55,440 nucleotides of DNA from Candidatus Mediterraneibacter excrementavium (GTDB lineage Bacteria; Bacillota; Clostridia; Lachnospirales; Lachnospiraceae). This document shows positions 27,342-35,539 of this stretch, piece after piece. The notes beneath the pieces were generated by a model. That model saw nothing but the letters and a program-made list of their open reading frames with translations. It ran no database searches and had not been told where the DNA came from. The DNA lies in assembly GCA_019120275.1 (NCBI GenBank), contig DWVL01000029.1, positions 1 through 55,440 on the forward strand, given 5' to 3'. A program made the position numbers and the translations under genes. Position 1 is the stretch's first letter. The number at the start of each line of letters is the position of its first letter.

Positions 27342-27588
27342 TACCGTCAATTTGATAAAAACTTAAATCTTGTCCGTATGAAATGTGTGAGTAACACGGA
27401 CTAGATTCGCAAAATATGGATTTGATCCGTACGTCAGACAAATTTTTACGGTTCATTCGTTTAAAATGGACATTTAGTCCGTATTGACTTACTAAATCAT
27501 ACCGACGAAATAATCGATTTCTTTATATTAACCGTACAGATGTCCAAAAAATACGGACTAAATATGTAATTCATATTTTTAAACCGTA
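27342..27588. repeat. Phased array of five 37-bp units with inverted TACGGAC/GTCCGTA ends
   Basis: The convergent gap between dnaJ and aroA (27123-27668) has no credible gene. Inside it are five units of exactly 37 bp: 27342-27378, 27395-27431, 27447-27483, 27500-27536 and 27552-27588. Each begins with a version of TACGGAC (TACCGTC, CACGGAC, TACGGTT, TACCGAC, TACGGAC) and ends with its inverse (GTCCGTA, ATCCGTA, GTCCGTA, AACCGTA, AACCGTA). The gaps are 16, 15, 16 and 15 bp, so the period is 52.5 bp, five helical turns. Unit interiors and gaps are AT-rich and not conserved. This looks like an array of protein-binding sites on one face of the helix. No known element was recognised. Confidence 0.75.
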
Positions 27589-27668
27589 AATTCTTTAAGT
27601 GGTTTCCATTTTAGCTTCCGGATTGTAGAACAGATCCGGCAAACAACAGGCTGACAGCAAATCTCCTG

Positions 27669-28964
27669 TTACAGCAATTCTTCAAATGTATCATAAAATG
27701 TGGGATAGGATACATCCACGCATTTACTGTCCAGGATCTTCGTGTTGCCCTCCGCTACCAGTGCGGCGATGCTGAACGCCATGGCAATGCGGTGGTCGAG
27801 AAGAGTATGGATGGACGCTCCTTTCAGCTTCCCGCCTGTAATGACCATCCCGTCATCGGTCGGTGTGACATTGCAGCCCATGGCTCTGAGATTGTCGCAG
27901 ACAGTTTCGATTCGGTCGGTTTCTTTGACTTTCAGTTCGGCGGCGTCTTTAATGACAGTGGTGCCTTCTGCTACAGCAGCCATGACAGCGATGACCGGGA
28001 TCTCATCGATCAGTGTGGGGATGATCTCTCCCTGGATCGTGGTACCGTGGAGTGTGCTTGTGCGGACCAGGATATCGGCGATTTTTTCGCCGCCTTCCGT
28101 GTGTTCGTTGAGAAGGGAGATATCGCCGCCCATATCTTCACAGACCTTCAGGATGCCGGCGCGTGTGGGGTTGATCCCCACATTCCTGATCAGAATTTCC
28201 GAATCGGGAACGATCAGTCCGGCTGCGATAAAGTATGCCGCGGAGGAAATATCGCCGGGAACCGTGATCTTCTGGCCGTACAGTTCCCGGCACGGTGCGA
28301 TCCGGGCTGTGGCTTTTGTGCTGTTCAGCGCATGGGTGGAGCGGATGTCAGCGCCGAATTCCCGGAGCATCAGTTCGGTATGATTCCGGGAGAGCGTAGG
28401 TTCTGTTACGGATGTTTCTCCGTCTGCATACAGTCCGGCCAGCAGGATGCATGATTTGACCTGGGCGGAGGCGACCGGCGATTCATAATGGATCCCGTGA
28501 AGTTCTCCGGGCGTGATATAAAGAGGCGCGCATCCGTTTCGCAGGATGCTGGATATATTTGCGCCCATCTGCGTCAGCGGATCAATGATCCGCTTCATGG
28601 GCCGGGAGTTCAGGGATTCATCGCCGGATATCTTGGATTCAAAGGATTGTCCGGCCAGAATGCCGGACAGCAGGCGGGTTGTAGTTCCGCTGTTGCCCAC
28701 ATCCAGGATGTCTGCCGGGGCGGAGAGTCCGTGAAGGCCCTTCCCGTGGACAAGCACGGTGTCCTTCTTTTCTTCAATATCGATCCCCAGTGTCCGGAAG
28801 CAGCGGATCGTGGCAAGACAGTCTGCGCCTTCCAGAAAATTTCGGATCTCTGTATCTCCGCTTGCGATAGAGCCAAACATGACGCAGCGGTGGGAGATGG
28901 ATTTGTCTCCTGGAATGCTGATCGCTCCCTTCAGTCCTGTAATACTGCATAATTCCATGATCAT
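27669..28964 (-). CDS. aroA: 3-phosphoshikimate 1-carboxyvinyltransferase (EPSP synthase)
   Basis: AroA joins shikimate-3-phosphate and phosphoenolpyruvate in aromatic amino-acid synthesis. The 431-residue protein has the N-terminal PGDKSISHR motif, LDVGNSGTTTRLL (phosphate and substrate contact) and the C-terminal KVKETDRI and DHRIAMAFS motifs. A Gly-to-Ala change often linked to glyphosate-insensitive class II enzymes cannot be judged by eye. Start ATG 28964 follows AAGAAGGG; a second ATG is two codons later. It is 62 bp downstream of tyrA on the minus strand, so the two form an aromatic operon. Confidence 0.95.
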   Translation of the reverse strand: MIMELCSITGLKGAISIPGDKSISHRCVMFGSIASGDTEIRNFLEGADCLATIRCFRTLGIDIEEKKDTVLVHGKGLHGLSAPADILDVGNSGTTTRLLSGILAGQSFESKISGDESLNSRPMKRIIDPLTQMGANISSILRNGCAPLYITPGELHGIHYESPVASAQVKSCILLAGLYADGETSVTEPTLSRNHTELMLREFGADIRSTHALNSTKATARIAPCRELYGQKITVPGDISSAAYFIAAGLIVPDSEILIRNVGINPTRAGILKVCEDMGGDISLLNEHTEGGEKIADILVRTSTLHGTTIQGEIIPTLIDEIPVIAVMAAVAEGTTVIKDAAELKVKETDRIETVCDNLRAMGCNVTPTDDGMVITGGKLKGASIHTLLDHRIAMAFSIAALVAEGNTKILDSKCVDVSYPTFYDTFEELL

Positions 28965-29026
28965 ATATCCCTTCTTTCATATCTAAATCTGGCTTCCGGT
29001 TTCGGGCGGTTATGCCCGGCCGGACG

Positions 29027-30124
29027 CTATGTTTCATACACAATATAATGAAACTTCTGAAGAAGTTCTACCGCTTTTGCGGATGAGAGTCCGTCATAAA
29101 ACTCGATCCGCAGCGCGCCTTCTTCAAATTCCCGGTTATGGATGATCCCGATATTTTTAATATTGATATTATTGCTGGCCAGGATCGTGGCGATCGTCGC
29201 GATCCCGCCTGCCTCGTCGATAATATCGCAGTACAGGGCATACTGTTTCTTGATCGGACCTGCCGAAGCGCCGGGCATGGAATTCCGGTAGTCCCTGGAA
29301 GTTTCAAACAGGGAATAGAGACGGTTTTCACTGCCGGACTCAACCGCGTCCCGGGCTTTCCGGAGCGCCTGGATATAGCCGTCCAGGATCTGTGTGATAT
29401 TGGCGCCGTTTTTCAGGCAGATCTGCTGCCACATGACAGGTGATGAAGAGGCGATCCTGGTAATATCCTTGAAGCCTCCGGCAGCCAGCGCTTTCATGAG
29501 CTCATCTTCCGTATCGTGATCTTTTACGTAATTGACCAGCGTTGCCGCGATGAGATGGGGCAGATGGCTGATCGTTCCGGTAATGCGGTCGTGTTCCCTG
29601 TAATCCAGGATGACGGGGATCGCTTTCAGTGTTGTGACGAGTTCCCGGTATGCATCGATTTTTTCCTGAGAAACCTCTGCGGAAGGCGTCAGGACATAAT
29701 AGGCATTCTCGATCAGGTGCGCCCTGGAACTGGCGAAACCGCTCTTCTCCGAACCTGCCATGGGATGGCCGCCAATAAAATTTTCCTCCATGTCGAGGGC
29801 AATAATTTCTTCGTGGATGGAAGTCTTGACACTGCCCACGTCTGTGAGGATGCAGTTTTCATTTATAATCGTCTTAAGCTGCGCGAGATAAGCGCTGTTG
29901 CACGCTACGGGTGCGCACAGGAAGATATAGCTGCAGCTTCCGAAGTGTTCATCAATGGAAGCGCAGGCGGTATCGATCGTGTTGTCCTGCACAGCAAGCG
30001 CCAGCGTTTCTCTGCTTTTGTCAAATGCGATGATCTCGTGATCCGGGCAATATTTTCGGATGGCTTTGGCAATAGAACCCCCGATCAGGCCCAGTCCGAT
30101 AAATCCGATCTTTACAGAATCCAT
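29027..30124 (-). CDS. tyrA: Prephenate dehydrogenase with ACT domain
   Basis: TyrA oxidatively decarboxylates prephenate to 4-hydroxyphenylpyruvate for tyrosine. The 365-residue protein has a Rossmann motif (IGFIGLGLIGGSIAKAI), a catalytic-region HPMAGSEKSGF, the helical dehydrogenase domain, and a C-terminal ACT domain (about 295-365; DEAGGIATIATILASNNINIKNIG) that usually binds tyrosine for feedback control. The frame extends upstream to 30187, but ATG 30124 gives the normal start and has AAAGGA about 11 bp before it. It is the first gene of the tyrA-aroA operon, divergent from fusA2. Confidence 0.92.
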   Translation of the reverse strand: MDSVKIGFIGLGLIGGSIAKAIRKYCPDHEIIAFDKSRETLALAVQDNTIDTACASIDEHFGSCSYIFLCAPVACNSAYLAQLKTIINENCILTDVGSVKTSIHEEIIALDMEENFIGGHPMAGSEKSGFASSRAHLIENAYYVLTPSAEVSQEKIDAYRELVTTLKAIPVILDYREHDRITGTISHLPHLIAATLVNYVKDHDTEDELMKALAAGGFKDITRIASSSPVMWQQICLKNGANITQILDGYIQALRKARDAVESGSENRLYSLFETSRDYRNSMPGASAGPIKKQYALYCDIIDEAGGIATIATILASNNINIKNIGIIHNREFEEGALRIEFYDGLSSAKAVELLQKFHYIVYET

Positions 30125-30241
30125 ATATGTCAAAATCCTTTCTCTGCCGCAGAACAGCAGATCTGATGTACAGGGATATCTTAGCACTTTACAGCATAAA
30201 AGTAAACGCCAAATAATATATGTGAAAAATGAATAAAATAG

Positions 30242-30270
30242 TTGTAATTATACTGTAATTTTAGTACAAT
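30242..30270 (+). promoter_or_regulatory. Sigma-A promoter of the EF-G paralogue
   Basis: TTGTAA (30242-30247) and TACAAT (30265-30270) are 17 bp apart. The leader to the ATG at 30341 is about 65 nt. Confidence 0.6.
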
Positions 30271-30340
30271 ATATCCATGATGTGCCTGTCCGGAAGATCT
30301 ATGGACGGGCAGAATAACTACATAACAAGGAGGCAGCAGC

Positions 30341-32416
30341 ATGAAGGTTTACAGAACGGACGAAATTAGAAACGTGGTATTGCTCGGACACGGCGGAAGC
30401 GGAAAGACAAGCCTTGTCGAGGCAATGCTGTACGTATCGGGTGCGTCGAACCGCATGGGCAAGGTTTCAGATGCCAGTACGGTGAGTGATTTTGATAAAG
30501 AGGAGCAGAAACGCGGATTTTCTATCAGCACAAGCCTGATTCCCATTGAGTGGGAGAAAGCGAAGATCAATATCCTTGATACGCCGGGATATTTCGACTT
30601 CGTAGGTGAGGTCGAGGAAGCGGTCAGTGCAGCGGACGCGGCGGTCATCGTTGTATCCGGCAAGGCCGGCGTGCAGGTGGGTACCGAGAAAGCTTGGGAA
30701 CTCTGCGACAAATACAATCTTCCGAGAATGGTCTATGTGACAGAGATGGACGTGGATGACGCCAGCTTCCGTCAGGTTGTAGAGGATCTGACAGCACGCT
30801 ACGGCAAGAAGATCGCACCGCATTTCCAGCCGATCCGTGAGAATGAGAAACTGGTAGGCTACATCAATGTGATCAAGAATGCAGGAAGAAGATATACAGG
30901 CATCGGGCAGAGAGAAGAGTGTGAGATTCCGGATTACTGTAAGCCGAACCTGGAGATCCTGAGGGATTCCCTGATGGAAGCGGTGGCAGAGACAAGCGAG
31001 GAATTTATGGAGCGCTACTTCAACGGAGAGGAATTCTCCATTGAGGAGATCCGTGCGGCCATGCGTACGGAAGTGATGGACGGCGATATCGTTCCGGTTG
31101 CCATGGGATCCAATACACAGGCACAGGGCGTTGCAAACCTACTGTCTGATATCGTTCGTTTCTTCCCGAGTCCGGACAAGAGAAAATGCGCGGGCATCAA
31201 CCGCAGGACGAACGAGATCTTCGAGGCGGATTATGATTTCGCGAAAGCAAAGACAGCTTATGTATTCAAGACAATGGTTGACCCGTTTATCGGAAAATAT
31301 TCCTTTGTAAAGGTATGCTCCGGCGTGCTCAAGGGCGATGACGTCCTCTATAACGCAGATACGGACGCAGAGGAGAAACCGGGCAAGCTCTATACGATGA
31401 GCGGCAATAAGCCGTCAGAAGTAAGCGAACTGTTCGCCGGAGATATCGGCGCCATCGCAAAACTGACCAATACGCGCACAGGCGATACGCTTTCCACGAA
31501 AGCTTCACCGGTGTCCTACGCGAAGACGGATTATTCCGTACCGTATACTTTTATGAAATACACGGTTAAGAACAAGGGCGATGAGGATAAAGTATCCCAG
31601 GCTCTGGCAAGGATGACTGCGGAAGACGTAACGCTGAAAGTCGTAAATGACAGTGAGAACCGTCAGACACTCCTTTACGGTATGGGCGACCAGCACCTGG
31701 AGATCACGGCGAGCAAGCTCGCCGCAAGATATAAAGTGGAGATCAACCTGGAGACGCCGAAGGTTGCGTTCCGTGAGACGATCCGCAAGAACTCCGATGT
31801 GGATATGAAGTACAAGAAACAGACCGGCGGACACGGACAGTACGGCCACGTTAAGATGAAATTCGAGCCGTCCGGCGACCTGGATACCCCGTATATCTTT
31901 GAAGAATGCGTTGTAGGCGGCGCGGTTCCGAAGAACTACTTCCCGGCTGTAGAGAAGGGACTTCAGGAATCGGTTGTAAAAGGACCGCTTGCCGGATATC
32001 CGGTTGTGGGCGTGAAAGCGATCCTGTACGATGGCTCCTATCATCCGGTGGACTCCTCGGAGATGGCGTTCAAGACCGCTACGTCCCAGGCGTTTAAGAA
32101 GGGATTCCTCGAGGCCTCACCGGTGCTCCTTGAGCCGATCGCATCCATCAAGGTTACGGTTCCGGATGAGTACACCGGAGACGTCATGGGAGATCTGAAC
32201 AAGCGGCGCGGCCGTGTGCTCGGCATGAATCCGATTGCCGGCGGCAAACAGGTGATCGAGGCGGATATCCCGATGACCGGCGTGTTCGGCTACTGTACGA
32301 CGCTCCGCTCCATGACCGGCGGGCGCGGAACCTATGAGTACACGTTTGCAAGATATGAGCAGGCTCCGTCAGACGTACAGGAAAGAGAGATCGCAGCGAG
32401 AGCATCAGAAGAATAA
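30341..32416 (+). CDS. EF-G paralogue (FusA2-type translational GTPase) with altered GTPase motifs
   Basis: The 691-residue protein has all EF-G domains: GTPase (1-285), beta barrel, domain III, domain IV (GGHGQYGHVKMKFEP) and domain V (RRGRVLGMNP). G1 is GHGGSGKTS. Several key residues differ from standard EF-G: switch I RGIT is RGFS, the catalytic His in DTPGH is Tyr (DTPGYFDF), and the guanine-specificity motif NKMD is TEMD. This identifies it as a divergent paralogue of the FusA2 class, not the main elongation factor, which normally sits with rpsL and rpsG. Proposed roles include ribosome recycling or stress, but none is shown here. AAGGAGGC precedes ATG 30341. Confidence 0.85.
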   Translation: MKVYRTDEIRNVVLLGHGGSGKTSLVEAMLYVSGASNRMGKVSDASTVSDFDKEEQKRGFSISTSLIPIEWEKAKINILDTPGYFDFVGEVEEAVSAADAAVIVVSGKAGVQVGTEKAWELCDKYNLPRMVYVTEMDVDDASFRQVVEDLTARYGKKIAPHFQPIRENEKLVGYINVIKNAGRRYTGIGQREECEIPDYCKPNLEILRDSLMEAVAETSEEFMERYFNGEEFSIEEIRAAMRTEVMDGDIVPVAMGSNTQAQGVANLLSDIVRFFPSPDKRKCAGINRRTNEIFEADYDFAKAKTAYVFKTMVDPFIGKYSFVKVCSGVLKGDDVLYNADTDAEEKPGKLYTMSGNKPSEVSELFAGDIGAIAKLTNTRTGDTLSTKASPVSYAKTDYSVPYTFMKYTVKNKGDEDKVSQALARMTAEDVTLKVVNDSENRQTLLYGMGDQHLEITASKLAARYKVEINLETPKVAFRETIRKNSDVDMKYKKQTGGHGQYGHVKMKFEPSGDLDTPYIFEECVVGGAVPKNYFPAVEKGLQESVVKGPLAGYPVVGVKAILYDGSYHPVDSSEMAFKTATSQAFKKGFLEASPVLLEPIASIKVTVPDEYTGDVMGDLNKRRGRVLGMNPIAGGKQVIEADIPMTGVFGYCTTLRSMTGGRGTYEYTFARYEQAPSDVQEREIAARASEE

Positions 32417-32448
32417 AAGGATCATGCGGGATAAAGATCCCGTCATCA

Positions 32449-32483
32449 GGGCAGGGAACCATACGGTTTCCTGCCCGTTTTTT
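32449..32483 (+). terminator. Terminator after the EF-G paralogue
   Basis: GGGCAGGGAACC (32449-32460) pairs with GGTTTCCTGCCC (32465-32476), with one wobble pair and a 4-nt loop, followed by G and seven T. Confidence 0.93.
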
Positions 32484-32493
32484 GCTGTCTGTA

Positions 32494-32537
32494 TTAAGAT
32501 AGTGTTAAGATACTTGCTAAGAAAGCGCTAAAATATT
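32494..32537 (+). promoter_or_regulatory. Four 11-bp direct repeats upstream of the trkA promoter
   Basis: TTAAGATAGTG, TTAAGATACTT, GCTAAGAAAGC and GCTAAAATATT follow each other without gaps from 32494. An 11-bp direct-repeat array next to the -35 is the usual binding pattern of OmpR/PhoB-family regulators. Confidence 0.6.
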
Positions 32538-32564
32538 GTACTTTATATGCAAAGGTGATATAAT
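32536..32564 (+). promoter_or_regulatory. Sigma-A promoter of trkAH
   Basis: TTGTAC (32536-32541), 17-bp spacer, TATAAT (32559-32564) with a TG at 32556-32557 that extends the -10. Confidence 0.75.
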
Positions 32565-32590
32565 TGCTCTGCTCCTTTAGAAAAGGGAAA

Positions 32591-32616
32591 TTAGTGTCGG
32601 CGGATGCCGGCACTAA
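32591..32616 (+). promoter_or_regulatory. Hairpin in the trkA leader
   Basis: TTAGTGTCGGC (32591-32601) pairs with GCCGGCACTAA (32606-32616) with one wobble pair and a GGAT loop. There is no T-run. The whole leader is about 73 nt, too short for a ydaO-type c-di-AMP riboswitch. Confidence 0.55.
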
Positions 32617-32643
32617 AATATTGACATAACAGAGGAAAAAGGA

Positions 32644-34002
32644 ATGAAGATTGTTATCATCGGAGATGGAAAAGTAGGGTATAAACTCGCAAAACAGCTT
32701 TCTGTCGAAAACTATGACGTGGTGATGATCGACAGCAATGAAAAGAAGTTAAAATATGCCGTTGACCGTCTGGATATCGCCTGTGTGACCGGCGATGCGG
32801 CTGATGCGGAGGTTCAGCGGGAGGCGGATGTGCCCCATGCGGATCTTGTGATCGCCTGTACGTCGGCGGACGAGTGCAATATGCTGAGCTGCCTGATCGC
32901 CAGGAGACTTGGGGCAAGACATACGATCGCACGTGTGCGCAACCCGATCTATTTCAAGCAGATCGGACTTTTGAAGGAAGATCTGCATCTGAGCATGGCG
33001 GTGAATCCGGAACTGATCGTGGCGGATGAGATCAGCAGGCTTCTGCTGTTCCCGGATGCCAGCAAGATCGAGACATTTGTAAAAGGAAGGGTTGAACTGA
33101 TCGAGTATCCGATCCCGGAGGACAGTAGACTGATCGGGGTTACCCTTGCGGATATGTATACAAGATTCCAGATCAAGCTGCTGGTCTGCGCGGTGGAGCA
33201 TGGCGGCGACGTTCTGATCCCGGATGGAGATTATGAGATCCGGCCGGGCGACCGTCTCCATATTGCTGTATCACACATTGAGATGGAGCGTTTCTTCCGC
33301 ATGTTTGGAAAGCATAAAGGAAAGATCCGGAAAGTCATTATCTGCGGCGGCGGAAGAGTGGCGTATTATCTCGCCACGCAGCTCTGCAAACTGGGAATGC
33401 AGATCAAGATCATTGAGCGTGATGTAGCGAGGTGCGAGGAACTCTGCGAGCTCCTGCCGAAAGCAACGATCATTAACGGCGATGCGACGGACCATGACCT
33501 TCTGATCGAGGAAGGAATTGAAGAGGCGGACGCTTTTGTCGGTCTGACCGGTATGGATGAGGAAAATATCATCACTTCCCTGTTTGCCAAGAGTCAGGGC
33601 GCTACAAAGATTATCGCCAAGATCAATGAAGACCGGCGGGCCAGCATGGTTGAGGATTTCGGGATCGACAGCATTGTATCGGCGAAGACGGCGACTGCGG
33701 ACGCGATCCTGAGTTATGTGCGCGCAAGAAAGAACTCACAGGGAAGCGCCAATGTGGAAACGCTTTACCAGCTTGTGGATGAGAAAGTCGAGGCACTTGA
33801 GTTTATAATCAGGTCAGAGACGAAATACACCGGAGTACCGCTCAAAGAACTTTCCCTGCGGTCCAACAATTTGATCGCGTGCATTGCCAGAAAACGGCAG
33901 ATCATCATCCCCGGCGGTGATGACTGTATGGAAGTGGGCGACAGCGTGATCGTTGTAACCATGGACAGTCATATAGAAGATCTTGAGGATATTTTAGTGT
34001 AG
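32644..34002 (+). CDS. trkA: Trk/Ktr potassium-uptake NAD-binding subunit
   Basis: TrkA is the cytoplasmic gating ring of the TrkH potassium channel. The 452-residue protein has two RCK halves, each with a nucleotide-binding Rossmann fold (IIGDGKVGYKLAKQL at the N-terminus and ICGGGRVAYYLATQL near residue 235) and a following TrkA-C domain. The last of these ends in GDSVIVVTMDSHIEDL. This two-RCK form is the TrkA rather than the shorter KtrA type. ATG 32644 follows AGAGGAAAAAGG. trkH follows after 10 bp. The promoter carries 11-bp repeats, suggesting two-component control. Confidence 0.94.
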   Translation: MKIVIIGDGKVGYKLAKQLSVENYDVVMIDSNEKKLKYAVDRLDIACVTGDAADAEVQREADVPHADLVIACTSADECNMLSCLIARRLGARHTIARVRNPIYFKQIGLLKEDLHLSMAVNPELIVADEISRLLLFPDASKIETFVKGRVELIEYPIPEDSRLIGVTLADMYTRFQIKLLVCAVEHGGDVLIPDGDYEIRPGDRLHIAVSHIEMERFFRMFGKHKGKIRKVIICGGGRVAYYLATQLCKLGMQIKIIERDVARCEELCELLPKATIINGDATDHDLLIEEGIEEADAFVGLTGMDEENIITSLFAKSQGATKIIAKINEDRRASMVEDFGIDSIVSAKTATADAILSYVRARKNSQGSANVETLYQLVDEKVEALEFIIRSETKYTGVPLKELSLRSNNLIACIARKRQIIIPGGDDCMEVGDSVIVVTMDSHIEDLEDILV

Positions 34003-34012
34003 GGGCGGAACA

Positions 34013-35458
34013 ATGAATAAACAGATGATAGTATACATACTGGGGAAAATGCTGGGGGTCGAAGGCGCGGTCCTGCTGATCCCGGCGTTTGTCTCCCTGC
34101 TCTACCAGGAGAAGAGCGGAATCTCTTTCCTGATCGTGAGCGCGATCCTGGGAGTGATCTTCCTGATCTTTGGCAGGAAACGGCCGAAATGTACCAGGAT
34201 ATACGGAAAAGAGAGTTTCGCGATCGTGGCGCTTGCCTGGCTTCTCTGGTCGGCGTTTGGCGCGCTTCCGTTTGTGATTTCGGGAAGCATTCCTGCATAT
34301 ATCGATGCGTTTTTTGAAACGGTATCAGGCTTTACGACAACGGGATCCACGATCCTCCAGGAGATCGAGAGCCTGCCGATGGGGATTAATTTCTGGCGAT
34401 GCCTGACCCACTGGATCGGCGGTATGGGCGTGCTGGTGTTTGTGCTGATGATCACATCACTGGATGATGAGAACTCCATGCCTCTGATGCGGGCGGAGAT
34501 GCCGGGGCCGGAGGCGGACAAACTGGTGCCCAAGGCAAGAAATACCGCGACCATCCTGTATGGAATGTATTTTGCCCTGACAGCAGTAGAAGTGATCCTG
34601 CTGATGCTGGGCGGCATGAACCTCTATGACGCGCTTGTCCATTCGTTCAGTACGGCGGGCACTGGAGGATTTAACAACAGGAACAACAGCGTCGCATTTT
34701 ACGACAGCGCATATATTGACGGCGTGATCACCGTGTTCATGATCCTGTTCGGCGTGAACTTCAATCTGTATTTCCTGCTGCTCATCAAGGACTGGAAGAG
34801 CGTTCTTAAAAATGAGGAGCTCAGGGCTTACCTGGGAGTGATCGCGGCATCCATCGCGATCATTACTGCCAATATCCTGAGCATCTATGAGAATGTGTTC
34901 CATGCATTCCGTTACGCAGCGTTCCAGGTGGCTTCGATCATCACTACAACCGGATTTTATACGGCGGATTACGAACTTTGGCCGGAACTCTCAAAGACGA
35001 TCCTGCTGGCGATCATGTTCATCGGTGCCTGTGCGGGATCTACAGGCGGCGGCATCAAGGTGTGCAGGTTCGTGATCCTGATCAAATCCATCCGTCATGA
35101 GATCCACAAGATCCTGCATCCCAATGCGGTGACAGTGATCAAGCTTAATGGGAAAAGAGTGGGCCAGGATACGATGCGCGGCATCAATGTATATTTTACA
35201 GCGTATGTATTGATACTGGCGGCGTCGGTGCTGATCGTATCCATTGACAATTTTGATTTTGCAACATCGTTCAGCGGCGTTCTGACAACGATCAATAACG
35301 TAGGGCCGGGTATCTCAAAAGTAGGGCCGGTGGAGAATTTCCATATGTTCTCACCTCTTTCCAAGATCGTGTTCAGTTTTGACATGCTTGTGGGAAGACT
35401 GGAGATCATTCCGTTCCTTCTTCTGCTGTCTCCGGCATTATGGAGAAAAAAATTCTGA
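34013..35458 (+). CDS. trkH: Trk potassium-uptake membrane subunit
   Basis: The 481-residue polytopic protein has the four pseudo-repeats of the TrkH/KtrB family with selectivity-filter segments: TVSGFTTTGSTIL, STAGTGGFNNRN, ASIITTTGFYTADY and TTINNVGPGISKVGP. The GACAGSTGGGIKVCR stretch matches the intramembrane gate region of TrkH. With TrkA it takes up K+ (or Na+). It is 10 bp downstream of trkA with GGGGCGG as a modest ribosome site and is followed by a compact hairpin. Confidence 0.94.
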   Translation: MNKQMIVYILGKMLGVEGAVLLIPAFVSLLYQEKSGISFLIVSAILGVIFLIFGRKRPKCTRIYGKESFAIVALAWLLWSAFGALPFVISGSIPAYIDAFFETVSGFTTTGSTILQEIESLPMGINFWRCLTHWIGGMGVLVFVLMITSLDDENSMPLMRAEMPGPEADKLVPKARNTATILYGMYFALTAVEVILLMLGGMNLYDALVHSFSTAGTGGFNNRNNSVAFYDSAYIDGVITVFMILFGVNFNLYFLLLIKDWKSVLKNEELRAYLGVIAASIAIITANILSIYENVFHAFRYAAFQVASIITTTGFYTADYELWPELSKTILLAIMFIGACAGSTGGGIKVCRFVILIKSIRHEIHKILHPNAVTVIKLNGKRVGQDTMRGINVYFTAYVLILAASVLIVSIDNFDFATSFSGVLTTINNVGPGISKVGPVENFHMFSPLSKIVFSFDMLVGRLEIIPFLLLLSPALWRKKF

Positions 35459-35467
35459 TTTTCATTG

Positions 35468-35488
35468 CCCCGCAGGGTTCCTGCGGGG
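35468..35488 (+). terminator. Hairpin after trkH
   Basis: CCCCGCAGG (35468-35476) and CCTGCGGGG (35480-35488) form a perfect 9-bp stem with a 3-nt loop. The following TATACTTAT is only weakly T-rich, so termination may be partial. Confidence 0.6.
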
Positions 35489-35539
35489 TATACTTATATC
35501 ATCCGGGAATATAAATATGAAAAAACGGAAAGGGAGAAT

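Noticed and set aside
27342-27588. CRISPR array
   Set aside because: The spacing is regular, but only 5-7 bp at the unit ends recur, and they do so as inverted motifs. Neither the 37-bp units nor the 15-16 bp gaps are conserved, and no cas gene is near.
32565-32643. c-di-AMP (ydaO) riboswitch before trkA
   Set aside because: The leader is about 73 nt and has a single hairpin. The ydaO aptamer is longer and has a different set of conserved loops.
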